A stretch of DNA of 9,419 nucleotides from Chloroflexota bacterium (GCA_021823555.1 JAKANW010000064.1:1-9419), one strand, 5' to 3'. Positions 1-7,069 are shown, counted from the stretch's first letter. Program-made: numbers and translations. Notes: generated by a model not told the origin, from the sequence alone.

Positions 1-1214
1 AAACCATGTTCAAACCTTTTCGTGAACTACTGAATATGGATGGCAGCGGGGAAAGAAAAATGGTAGATATTAAAACCAATAAGCGTTGGGTAAGTAGTAA
101 TCTTTTGTTGCAATGGTCTCCAGACGGAAAATGGATTAGTTATTTTTCAGGCGATGAGTTGTGGATAGTGTCGCGTGATGGCTCAGAAAAAAGAAAACTT
201 TTGCCTCTTCCTGAAACAAGAGAATTCTTTATATATGTATGGTCTCCAGATAGTTCAAAAATAGCCTACTTGGAGACTGTGGGGGGCAAGTCAACTGTAA
301 CTCCCACACCTGGACCAGAGAGCGGCATAGCGCCCTATCTTGTTGGGATGATTGACATAGCGACAGGAAATGTATCAGAATTATCTTCGTTTGAAGCCAA
401 TGCTGGCATCCCTGTATTATTATGGTCACCAAATGGGCGCGACCTTCTCTTTATAAAAGATTATTCATTGGTTTTGTTCGATGTTGCCGCAAATAAAATT
501 GTAAAAACAATAAAACGAGGCTGCGGGCTGGAGCGTGGTTTATCTTGGTCGCCAAATGGCAGATGGTTTTCGTATACAGACAATGGCGTTGGGGGCTTCA
601 CACCTACCTGGATATGCGTCAACAGTGTGACAGGTGATTTAATACACACAAATGATGTGGATAGCACATCTTTTAATCCTATCTGGGATAAAACAGGAAA
701 TTATCTGTATTTTCTCGCATCAAAAATCGATCTTGCTCGTAAGCCAGATCCGCTAATAGATGAGCGGCTAATGCGTTATGATGCCAGAACACAAGAAACA
801 GAAAGCTTGCTTTCATTAAAAGAACAGCAACAGCCACATGGTTACATACGGTCTCTTTCCATCTCGCCAGATGGAAATAGTTTGCTGCTTCAATCACAAT
901 TCTCAGAAACCAAATTTGATTTATTTTTTGTAAATTCTCAATCTTTGGCTACAACCAAATATACTGTGGATTTTGAAAATTTAAAAGTTCCCTTTCTTTA
1001 TAGTTACATTTTAGAAACTGCTTGGTCTCCAGACAGTCAAAATCTTATTCTGTTTGCGGGTGATTTTTGCACACCTTCGGGTTGTGGCGGTTGGGGTCCG
1101 CTTGGTTATGGCTCTTTTTATACACTAAACATTAAAACAGGAATGGTGAGTATTTTTTCTGGCGAACATTCAATATATAGTTGGCAACCTTCTCCCATCG
1201 CCACAACTCACTAA
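1..1214 (+). CDS. WD40/TolB-like beta-propeller protein, probably 5'-partial
   Basis: The reading frame is open from the left edge to a TAA at 1212-1214; the first ATG is at 6. Numbering from that ATG (402 residues), the protein shows the recurring blade motif W-S-P-[DN]-[GS] at residues 37-41, 79-83, 140-144, 181-185 and 340-344, plus S-P-D-G at 287-290. Each is followed by a hydrophobic strand and often a D-G or T-G turn, as in PD40/TolB-type propellers (PF07676-like). The first residues already look like the end of a blade (N-M-D-G-S-G), and no stop or ribosome site precedes the ATG, so the true start and any signal peptide probably lie upstream of the window. Such propellers usually act as binding or scaffold domains, often extracytoplasmic; no catalytic motif is visible. 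The gene is markedly AT-rich (line 61-120 is 21/60 G+C) compared with the next gene. Specific function unknown. Confidence 0.8.
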   Translation, partial: TMFKPFRELLNMDGSGERKMVDIKTNKRWVSSNLLLQWSPDGKWISYFSGDELWIVSRDGSEKRKLLPLPETREFFIYVWSPDSSKIAYLETVGGKSTVTPTPGPESGIAPYLVGMIDIATGNVSELSSFEANAGIPVLLWSPNGRDLLFIKDYSLVLFDVAANKIVKTIKRGCGLERGLSWSPNGRWFSYTDNGVGGFTPTWICVNSVTGDLIHTNDVDSTSFNPIWDKTGNYLYFLASKIDLARKPDPLIDERLMRYDARTQETESLLSLKEQQQPHGYIRSLSISPDGNSLLLQSQFSETKFDLFFVNSQSLATTKYTVDFENLKVPFLYSYILETAWSPDSQNLILFAGDFCTPSGCGGWGPLGYGSFYTLNIKTGMVSIFSGEHSIYSWQPSPIATTH

Positions 1215-1237
1215 AACAGCGGGTAAAATCAAACGAC

Positions 1238-2683
1238 ATGACCAAACGCATCTTCATTTCCGCCGACCACGGCATGGCCATCATCTACTTCCTCCAAAGC
1301 GACGTCGTCCCGACGCTCCTCAACGCGGGCGTCGAGATCGTCCTCCTCACCGACGACGCGCTGATCCCGCATCTCGCATCTCGCATCTCGCAACGCGGCC
1401 TCACGTTTGAAAGCCTGCGCCTCCACGAAGCCACCCACTACGCCAACACCATCTCCCCCCGCCTCCAATGGCTTCTCGCCTACCTCCGTCGCGTCGGCGG
1501 CTCGTGGCGCATCAACACCGAAGCCATGGACAGCCACATCTGGGAAGTCTGGGTCGAGAACGGTTGGAAATTCCGCCTCGGGATTTGGATTCCCGCCGCG
1601 CTCGCCATTCTCCTCCTGCGGACATTTTCCTTCGCCCGCAACTTCCTCGTGCGGATTCAGAACCGCTTCATCCCGACCCCGAGCCTGTATGCCGACCTAT
1701 TTGCGACTCATACCCCCGACCTGGTCATCGCCTCCACCGCAGGCTGGCGGCTCGACCGTTACCTCCTGCGCGAGGCGCACGCGCGCGGCATCCCGACCCT
1801 GGCCGCCATCGTCGGCTGGGACAACCCCTCCAGTTACGCCATCCGCGGCGCACCGATGGACTACGTCACCTGCTGGTCGCAATTGCAAAAGGACGAGTTG
1901 GTCTACGGCTCCGATTGGTCGCCCGAACGCGTCCACATCGGCGGCATCCCTTCGTACGACGGCTACTTCCGCAAGGAATGGCAACTCTCGAAGGCAGACT
2001 ACTTCAAACTGCACGGCCTCGACCCCAACCGAAAGTTGATCTCGTACGCCTGCTCGTTCGTCCACTTCGCGCCGAACTATCCCAACGTGGAGGCCCTCGC
2101 CAAACTGGTCTCCTCCGACGCGCTGGCTGAACCCTCGCAACTGCTGATCCGCCTGCACCCGAGTCACTTTCAGGACAAACCAAAAATCTTCGCCGACGAA
2201 CGCGAGCGTATCTTCGCCCTCGAGAAACAATATCCCAATGTGCATGTGGTCAAACCGGTTGCGCTGGGCGGATCGCTCGGCTATTACAGCGGCGAAGACA
2301 TGGACGAGAAATCCTCCATGATGGCGCACTCGGATGTGTTGGTGACGGTCTATTCCACGATGGTGGTCGAGACCGCCGTTCACGACACGCCCATCGTCGC
2401 CGCGGTGATTGACGTCCCTGGCGGGTGGAACAAACCGAAGAAATATTCGCTCTCCCTCAAAAAGATTGGCAACTGGCCGACCCACAAGCGCTTCCGCGAC
2501 GCCAAGGCGGGACGCGTCGCCGAGAATGAAGCAGAATTGCGCGATATTTTGAACGCCTACTTGAAAAATCCCTCGCTTGATTCTGCTGAACGCAGGAAGT
2601 TCGTCGAAGATGAAATCACGTTCACCGATGGAACGTCTGGCAAGCGCACGGCGGAGTTTATACTTAAAATTTTAGGCGTGTAG
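1238..2683 (+). CDS. GT-B-type glycosyltransferase / CDP-glycerol glycerophosphotransferase-like protein
   Basis: The protein has 481 residues from the ATG at 1238. An in-frame start at 1181 would overlap the upstream gene by 34 bases and add a polar tail, while M-T-K-R-I-F-I-S-A-D-H-G is a natural first strand of a two-Rossmann (GT-B) fold, so 1238 is preferred. Visible elements are an N-terminal Rossmann half (1-60), a hydrophobic helix (about 114-130) that may be membrane-associated, the segment G-W-D-N-P-S-S (193-199) where this superfamily binds acceptor or donor, L-I-R-L-H-P-S-H (303-310), and D-V-L-V-T-V-Y-S-T-M-V-V-E-T-A (366-380). The last is the nucleotide-binding signature shared by CDP-glycerol glycerophosphotransferases and surface-carbohydrate GT-B enzymes. 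Likely role: transfer of a sugar or glycerol phosphate to an envelope polymer on the cytoplasmic face of the membrane. Donor and acceptor cannot be told. It lies 23 bases after the propeller gene but is far more GC-rich. A heptamer repeat lies at 1369-1391. Confidence 0.75.
   Translation: MTKRIFISADHGMAIIYFLQSDVVPTLLNAGVEIVLLTDDALIPHLASRISQRGLTFESLRLHEATHYANTISPRLQWLLAYLRRVGGSWRINTEAMDSHIWEVWVENGWKFRLGIWIPAALAILLLRTFSFARNFLVRIQNRFIPTPSLYADLFATHTPDLVIASTAGWRLDRYLLREAHARGIPTLAAIVGWDNPSSYAIRGAPMDYVTCWSQLQKDELVYGSDWSPERVHIGGIPSYDGYFRKEWQLSKADYFKLHGLDPNRKLISYACSFVHFAPNYPNVEALAKLVSSDALAEPSQLLIRLHPSHFQDKPKIFADERERIFALEKQYPNVHVVKPVALGGSLGYYSGEDMDEKSSMMAHSDVLVTVYSTMVVETAVHDTPIVAAVIDVPGGWNKPKKYSLSLKKIGNWPTHKRFRDAKAGRVAENEAELRDILNAYLKNPSLDSAERRKFVEDEITFTDGTSGKRTAEFILKILGV
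1369..1391 (+). repeat. Heptamer tandem repeat, 3 units
   Basis: GCATCTC is repeated three times in a row (1369-1375, 1376-1382, 1383-1389) and followed by GC. It lies inside the GT-B-type gene and encodes part of H-L-A-S-R-I-S. Gain or loss of one unit would shift the frame about 45 codons after the start. Confidence 0.8.
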
Positions 2684-2684
2684 A

Positions 2685-2823
2685 TGGTCGAGTAGCCCTG
2701 GGTGTTCGTCGAAGGGCGTATCGAGACCACCGAGTTTTATAAAACATAAAGTATGTGGTCTCGATACGTTGCCTGGTTTCGATATGGGCTTCGCCCTACT
2801 CGACCAACAGCAACTACTCGACC
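2685..2823. repeat. Composite palindromic (REP/MITE-like) intergenic repeat
   Basis: The space between two convergent genes is filled with nested inverted modules. The outer pair is TGGTCGAGTAG (2685-2695) against its exact reverse complement (2796-2806), with another CTACTCGACC copy at 2814-2823. The inner pair is CGTATCGAGACCAC (2717-2730) against its exact 14-base reverse complement (2755-2768), around a 24-base AT-rich loop. A variant module GGTTTCGATA lies at 2775-2784, and a small hairpin GGGC-TTC-GCCC lies at 2786-2796, running into the outer module. The two arms share their ends but differ in the middle. No transposase, target duplication or T-tract is seen. The element could be a dispersed repetitive palindrome, a non-autonomous mobile remnant or a structured transcript end for both flanking genes. 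Confidence 0.8.
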
Positions 2824-2835
2824 GCCATCATGAAC

Positions 2836-3774
2836 TCAATTATCGCCGTCATACTGAATCGGTTCTATATCTCTCTTCTTTTCATCTTTCTTCTTTCTTT
2901 CCAGCGCATAATAGAACGTCTCACGCAACTGCGGCGTGAGCAGACTCGACTCTCGGTAGCCCACCCGGGTCCCATAAAACTGCATGAAGCGGAACCAAAA
3001 CATCGAAGTGAAATTCCTCCACAAGGCGCGCTCGCGCGCCGCATGCCACAAGTCGCTCAAAATGTTCGCGGCCGTCAATCGAACAAAATCATACAAATTG
3101 AAATGCGCTTCGGGGTGGATACGCTTGAAAGCCATGGCCTCGCGGCGGTAGCGATTGAACACGCCGCGCGGCGTCTCATCATGGACATGAATAATCTCCG
3201 CCTCGGCCACATAGGCGATGGCATATCCCTGCTCCTTCGCCCACTTGGCCCACGCCAAATCCTCCAGCCCGGTCAACGTCTCATCGTACGGGTTATCCTC
3301 CCACAGGCTTCGCCGGATGGCAGCATTGGCGTTATTGCAAAAGGCCGTCTCCTGGCGCGGCTTGCTCGCATCAGGAAACCACTGGTGAAAGATCTGCTGC
3401 TCTGAAAACCTGGCGGATTCGGGTCCGCGCTGTTTGCCATAGGCCAACGCGACCTTCTCATCCTCAAACGGACGCAGGAGCGACTCCAGCCAGTCGGGGT
3501 AGACGGGATAGACGTGCGCGCTGGCAATGACGACCCATTCCCGCGTCGCAGCCCGGACGCCGAGATTGAGCGACCGCCCAAAGGTAAACTCCGCTGATGG
3601 GATATGCACGAGGCGCGCCCCAAAGGATTCGGCCACGGAAACAGTCCCATCGGTCGAGCCTGAATCGACGAGGATGATCTCCACATCCCGGATCGTCTGC
3701 TGCTGGATGCCCTCCAGCAAACGCCCGATGTGCTTCTCTTCGTTATAGGCGCGGATGACCAGCGAGCACTTCAT
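2836..3774 (-). CDS. Family 2 glycosyltransferase
   Basis: The 312-residue protein starts with the GT-A opening S-L-V-I-R-A-Y-N-E-E (4-13) and carries the nucleotide-binding D-S-G-S-T-D-G-T (37-44) typical of GT2 enzymes. In place of a classic DXD metal motif it has A-S-A-H-V-Y-P (84-90), a form I recall from other GT2 subgroups. The acceptor-side motif is G-L-E-D-L-A-W (169-175), whose E-D pair normally supplies the catalytic base. The C-terminal end is highly charged (K-K-K-D-E-K-K-R) and there is no transmembrane segment, so the enzyme is probably cytosolic or peripheral. Its ATG (3774-3772) overlaps the TGA of the upstream membrane-protein gene in an ATGA, implying translational coupling and last position in the minus-strand cluster. 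Expected role: addition of a sugar to a lipid-linked or envelope glycan. The specific donor is unknown. Confidence 0.87.
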   Translation of the reverse strand: MKCSLVIRAYNEEKHIGRLLEGIQQQTIRDVEIILVDSGSTDGTVSVAESFGARLVHIPSAEFTFGRSLNLGVRAATREWVVIASAHVYPVYPDWLESLLRPFEDEKVALAYGKQRGPESARFSEQQIFHQWFPDASKPRQETAFCNNANAAIRRSLWEDNPYDETLTGLEDLAWAKWAKEQGYAIAYVAEAEIIHVHDETPRGVFNRYRREAMAFKRIHPEAHFNLYDFVRLTAANILSDLWHAARERALWRNFTSMFWFRFMQFYGTRVGYRESSLLTPQLRETFYYALERKKKDEKKRDIEPIQYDGDN

Positions 3775-4553
3775 CCCCTTTTCCTATGCAGTTGCTGCAA
3801 AACCAACAAAGTCCCACCCTGGACGACCAGCGCGGCCAGCGTCGCGGCGCCGAAGCTGACAGCCAGGTGACTATTTTCGATCAGCGCACCTAGCACGAGA
3901 TAGAAACCGGCAAAGGCGAATAATCCCAGTACCAGCCCGTACAGCACGTTGACCGCGCCTGCTTCGCCCTCGTGTCGGTGGGCAAAGACCGCCAGGATGC
4001 TGGCATACAGCGGAAGGGTGGTCAGCAGGCCCGTGAGCCGCGAACCGATATAAGGCGCTATACCGGTGATGAGCAGGATAAAACTCGTGCCGATCAGAAT
4101 GCGCGCGGGGATGTCCCACCTGCCAGGGTCGGGTTGGTCTGAATTCGTAGCCTTCCGCTTGGGCAACAACCACAGCCCAATGAAGATGGCCAGCACAACC
4201 AGCGCGAAAAGCGGAATCAGAGGGATGGTGACATATTGCAACAACATGGTCATCCCGGCAAAGACCAGCAAGCTGGCTGACAACGAGGTGCGCCAGTCGA
4301 ATTTCCTGGCAATCCAGGCGTAGGCCAGGCTGTATGCGATCAGCGAAAAGCCGCCGCTCAATACGCCGCGCACTGTGTCGAAGGCAAAGGCGCTGCTGTG
4401 ACTGAGCGCCACGAAAAACGTCACCGGCCCTGAGGTGAGCGGAAGCCCGATCAGCCAGCCGCTGACGGCCGGTCCCCAACGGCGTCCCGCCAGACTGGCC
4501 GAACCAATGATGACCGGAGCCAGGATCAATTTTAGAACAAAAATATCCATCAT
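3771..4553 (-). CDS. Polytopic membrane protein with internal duplication
   Basis: This is a 260-residue, strongly hydrophobic protein with roughly eight transmembrane segments and no enzymatic signature that I recognise. The start of repeat one (D3 onward, with S-G-W-L-I-G-L-P-L at 31-39) aligns with a second copy (D147 onward, with T-G-L-L-T-T-L-P-L at 174-182). The offset is about 143 residues, and both copies are followed by similar helical segments (about 58-82 and 199-224). A polar loop (131-148) separates the halves. Such two-fold pseudo-repeats are usual in transporters and flippases, but no function can be assigned. The ATG at 4553 overlaps the stop of the upstream protease gene in ATGA; a second ATG follows at once (4550). 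The stop overlaps the GT2 start in the same way. Context suggests a membrane role linked to lipid or glycan handling, which is inference. Confidence 0.8.
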   Translation of the reverse strand: MMDIFVLKLILAPVIIGSASLAGRRWGPAVSGWLIGLPLTSGPVTFFVALSHSSAFAFDTVRGVLSGGFSLIAYSLAYAWIARKFDWRTSLSASLLVFAGMTMLLQYVTIPLIPLFALVVLAIFIGLWLLPKRKATNSDQPDPGRWDIPARILIGTSFILLITGIAPYIGSRLTGLLTTLPLYASILAVFAHRHEGEAGAVNVLYGLVLGLFAFAGFYLVLGALIENSHLAVSFGAATLAALVVQGGTLLVLQQLHRKRG

Positions 4554-5161
4554 TTATACATCCAATAGACCGCCAGCAAAATCGAAAGATCTGCAGCGGC
4601 ATGGGAGAGGCAGGCGATCAATAACCCGCCGCTTTTTCGCGATACCTGCCGCCACAACCAGGCAACCAGCGTCAGCACCAGCAGGGAAACCGCCATCCAT
4701 ACCCCGGTTGTTTTACCATACAAAATGAACAGGTGATACCCCGCAAAAAGGAAATCCATCACCACCGGCTTGGGAGAAGTATTGCCCAAATAGCCGCGCC
4801 AGAAATATTCCTCGAGCCACGGGTTGACCAGCGCGAAATAGGCAATGAAAGCAGGCCAGGCAGCAGGCGTTAATCCAACGGCAGCCAGGTTTGCAAAGAC
4901 ATTAGGCGAGATGGAAAATACAGGCCACGCCAGATACAAAACGACTCCGCCGCTGGCCCCCAACAACACACAGCCCATCAACATGAAAACATCCACGCCC
5001 CTGAGCAGCGCGCGAACCGGGACGGCCGGCTTTTCGATTACCAGGATCAACAGCAGTGCGGTGTGGAATCCCAATAACGCGACCCAGGCGCTATGCGCCC
5101 AAAACAGACCGGCGGCCACAGTGACGTAAGCCGCCAAAGGCGCGATGGATTTGAGTTTCAT
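4550..5161 (-). CDS. CPBP-family (CAAX/ABI) intramembrane metalloprotease-like protein
   Basis: The 203-residue membrane protein has the three hallmarks of the CPBP/ABI family (PF02517): E-E-Y-F-W-R at 117-122 (the EExxxR motif), F-x-x-x-H ending at H143, and H187-A-A-A-D191 in the last helix. About six hydrophobic segments surround them. Family members are glutamate-type intramembrane proteases related to Rce1, which cleaves prenylated proteins; many bacterial members act in bacteriocin self-immunity or have unknown substrates. All expected catalytic residues are present, so it is probably active. It starts 5 bases after the mevalonate kinase stop, has no convincing ribosome site of its own, and ends inside the start codon of the next gene, so it is probably translated by coupling. 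The neighbourhood with mevalonate kinase raises a link to isoprenoid-modified substrates, but this is speculative. Confidence 0.85.
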   Translation of the reverse strand: MKLKSIAPLAAYVTVAAGLFWAHSAWVALLGFHTALLLILVIEKPAVPVRALLRGVDVFMLMGCVLLGASGGVVLYLAWPVFSISPNVFANLAAVGLTPAAWPAFIAYFALVNPWLEEYFWRGYLGNTSPKPVVMDFLFAGYHLFILYGKTTGVWMAVSLLVLTLVAWLWRQVSRKSGGLLIACLSHAAADLSILLAVYWMYK

Positions 5162-5166
5162 GGAGG

Positions 5167-6093
5167 TTATGCGATTCGCGTGATGATCGTGTTCCTTGCC
5201 CCCGCTTCTTTCAGGGACCCGGCAACAGCTTCCGCTAAATTGGGGTTTACCAGTGCGATCATGTTCCCGCCGCGCCCGCCGCCTGACAACTTCGCCCCCA
5301 GCGCGCCAGCTTTGTGCGCGGCTTCCACCAGGCAGTCCAGATCGGGCGAAGAGACGGTCATCTCTTGCAGCAAGGCGTGGTTCTGATTCATGAGTTCGCC
5401 CAACAGGTCGGGTTTTCCGCGTTCGATGGCGCGGCGCGCCACCAGGGCGATCTGGGCGATCTCATTGAACATGCTTTCAAAATGATTGGTATCCCTCAGC
5501 CACAACCGGCGCACATCGCCCACGGATTTTTTTGTCGGCGCGGTCTGACCGGTATCGCCAATCACAACGGTGAAGGGCTTTCCGACTTTGAATGTCTCTA
5601 TGGGATGGCCTTTGATAAAGTAAACAGGTTTGGCATAAGTGACGACTGTGTTATCTATCCCCGACGGTGTACCATGATGTATCTTTTCGATTTCGTACGC
5701 CAGTGAACTGACTTCCTCGTCCGTTACCGTATAATTTAGGTGGGAGGCGAGCGCACGGACCAATGCCACCGAGACCGCCGCGCCGGAGCCAAGTCCCGAG
5801 GCGACAGGAATTGAGGATGCGATTTTGATGCGGAGCGCGGGAAACGGGTCAACGCCAAAGGTGTGGAAAAACTTCTGGATAACGGCAGCAATTGGATGGT
5901 TGGAGGGAAGCGATTTGATTTCTGCGTTGAGGTCAACCGCCGGGGCCTTGATCCAGATCCCGGCGCGGGCAGAGTCCAGGATCTCGACATCTACATGCAC
6001 CTGCGTCACAGGCACAGCCAACGCCGGACGCCCGTAGACAACCGCGTGTTCACCAAACAGGATAATTTTGCCAGGCACTGAGGAAGTAGTCAT
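5167..6093 (-). CDS. mvk: Mevalonate kinase (GHMP kinase family)
   Basis: It phosphorylates mevalonate with ATP to 5-phosphomevalonate in the mevalonate route to isopentenyl diphosphate, in the cytosol. Numbering from the in-frame TTG at 6102, the protein shows P-G-K-I-I-L-F-G-E-H-A-V-V-Y-G (10-24, with the substrate-binding lysine), the glycine-rich ATP loop P-V-A-S-G-L-G-S-G-A-A (99-109), E139 and P-S-G-I-D150 (the Glu/Asp pair spaced as in animal mevalonate kinase), and the third GHMP motif K-L-S-G-G-G-R-G-G (271-279). Its 308-311 residues match the short prokaryotic form. I chose the ATG at 6093 over the TTG three codons upstream because neither has a clear ribosome site and ATG is the commoner start. 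It follows the broken UbiA gene by 23 bases and precedes the protease by 5. No other mevalonate-pathway gene is in the window. Confidence 0.93.
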   Translation of the reverse strand: MTTSSVPGKIILFGEHAVVYGRPALAVPVTQVHVDVEILDSARAGIWIKAPAVDLNAEIKSLPSNHPIAAVIQKFFHTFGVDPFPALRIKIASSIPVASGLGSGAAVSVALVRALASHLNYTVTDEEVSSLAYEIEKIHHGTPSGIDNTVVTYAKPVYFIKGHPIETFKVGKPFTVVIGDTGQTAPTKKSVGDVRRLWLRDTNHFESMFNEIAQIALVARRAIERGKPDLLGELMNQNHALLQEMTVSSPDLDCLVEAAHKAGALGAKLSGGGRGGNMIALVNPNLAEAVAGSLKEAGARNTIITRIA

Positions 6094-6116
6094 GTTGGGC
6101 AAATTGGCGGGTTATC

Positions 6117-6985
6117 TTACGAGAGATAAAACACGATCAGTACGGTCACCGCCCATAAGGCCATTGCAACCTGGAAGGGACGGTCGGTGAGCAGGACATC
6201 CTCCGGGGCGCCCCCCGCCTGTTCAACTTGAATAAGATACAGATAGCGAAAGATGGTGTACACCACAAAGGGAATAGTGAGCATCATGGCATGATTGGCG
6301 GGCACATTCGGGGCGGAAAATGTGTAGAGCGAATACGCCACGATGGTTGTACCGGAGACGATCATGATGTACTGGTCGAGCAGTGGGATGGTATAGCCAT
6401 CCAGCACTTTGCGATGCGAGCCTGCACCTTGCGCGAGCAGGGCAAGTTCGGCGCGGCGCTTGCCAAAGCCGAGGAAAAGCGACAGGAGAGTCATCACCAC
6501 GTAGAGCCACGGCGAAAAACGCTGGACGTCAATCAGCGTCACGCCGCCTTCCACGCGCAGGACAAAACCGGCAGCCAGCGCCAGAACATCAATGATCGGC
6601 TGATGTTGAGCCAGCGCGAGTAGGCAACGTTGAGCAGGAAATATGTCACCAACACAGCCGCGAATTCCGGATCCATCCAATACCCCAGAAGCAGGGTAAC
6701 GACTACCAAGACAATCCCCGCGACCCACGCCACCTTGACCGATAGTTGCCCCGCAGGCAGGGGACGTTTCCTTTTCTCAGGATGCTGGCGATCAGCTTCG
6801 ATATCAACGATGTCGTTGAAGATATACACGCTGCTTGAGATCAGGCAGAACAGAAAAAAGCCGGCCAACGTTTGCAGGAAGGCGGGAAGATGAAATAGCT
6901 GCTTGTCAAATACCAGGGCGGCAAAGATAAAGGCGTTCTTGGTCCATTGGCGCGGTCGCATTGTTTTGAAGATAGCTTTGAACAT
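6117..6985 (-). pseudogene. UbiA-family prenyltransferase (decaprenyl-phosphate phosphoribosyltransferase-like), frameshifted
   Basis: Two overlapping frames together make one UbiA-superfamily protein. The N-terminal half (ATG at 6985, frame closing at 6539) carries M-R-P-R-Q-W-T-K-N (9-17), the Mg-prenyl-phosphate motif N-D-I-V-D-I-E-A-D (57-65) and H-P-E-K-R-K-R-P-L-P-A-G (68-79), then A-Y-S-R-W-L. The C-terminal half, in another frame and ending at TAA 6117-6119, continues H-Q-P-I-I-D-V-L-A-L-A-A-G-F-V-L-R and several membrane helices. One missing base at about 6605/6606 accounts for the break. Restoring it gives 289 residues, a normal family length, with a Lys probably at codon 127. Family members such as DPPR synthase transfer phosphoribose from PRPP to a polyprenyl phosphate at the membrane, the first step to lipid-linked arabinose; other UbiA substrates cannot be excluded. 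Everything else is intact, so this may be a sequencing error or a very recent mutation. It is the first gene of the minus-strand cluster. Confidence 0.88.
6605..6606 (-). other. Frameshift position (one base missing)
   Basis: Read on the minus strand, codon 126 (CTC, 6610-6608) is followed by AA and then directly by CAT-CAG-CCG of the other frame. One extra A or G after AA would give a Lys codon and join the two conserved halves without any other change. Confidence 0.8.
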
Positions 6986-6991
6986 GAGGCT

Positions 6992-6997
6992 ATTTTA
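6992..6997 (-). promoter_or_regulatory. Possible -10 box for a leaderless UbiA-cluster transcript
   Basis: TAAAAT on the minus strand ends 6 bases before the ATG at 6985, so transcription would begin at or next to the start codon. No Shine-Dalgarno sequence precedes that ATG, which fits leaderless translation. No good -35 box stands 16-19 bases upstream, so confidence is low. Confidence 0.3.
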
Positions 6998-7021
6998 CCT
7001 GAGACTTGGGCATTTCGCTTA

Positions 7022-7054
7022 AATCAAAAACGGGACGATCAAGGCCGTCCCGTT
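7022..7054 (-). terminator. Intrinsic terminator after the LUD gene
   Basis: AACGGGACG (7029-7037) and its exact reverse complement (7046-7054) form a 9-base-pair stem with an 8-base loop. On the minus strand it is followed by TTTTTGATTT. It begins 16 bases past the LUD stop codon and isolates that transcript from the UbiA-mevalonate kinase cluster. Confidence 0.88.
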
Positions 7055-7069
7055 CGTTTGCAGGGAAAT

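Noticed and set aside
1181..1237. Upstream in-frame start for the GT-B-type gene
   Set aside because: It overlaps the propeller gene and adds a polar segment before the first Rossmann strand; the ATG at 1238 fits the fold better.
1697..2485. Long antisense open frame (262 codons) inside the GT-B-type gene
   Set aside because: It mirrors the codon pattern of the GC-rich sense gene, has no recognisable domain and lies wholly opposite a well-supported gene.
2717..2768. The 14-base inverted repeat as a standard intrinsic terminator
   Set aside because: The loop is 24 bases long and no T-tract follows on either strand; it fits a repeat element better.
2755..3405. Plus-strand open frame of 216 codons opposite the GT2 gene
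   Set aside because: It starts inside the palindromic repeat, has no domain signature and is antisense to a clear glycosyltransferase.
3871..4602. Second minus-strand frame of 243 codons over the membrane-protein gene
   Set aside because: The other frame encodes coherent membrane helices with ATGA junctions on both sides; this one is rich in Arg, His and Cys and resembles nothing.
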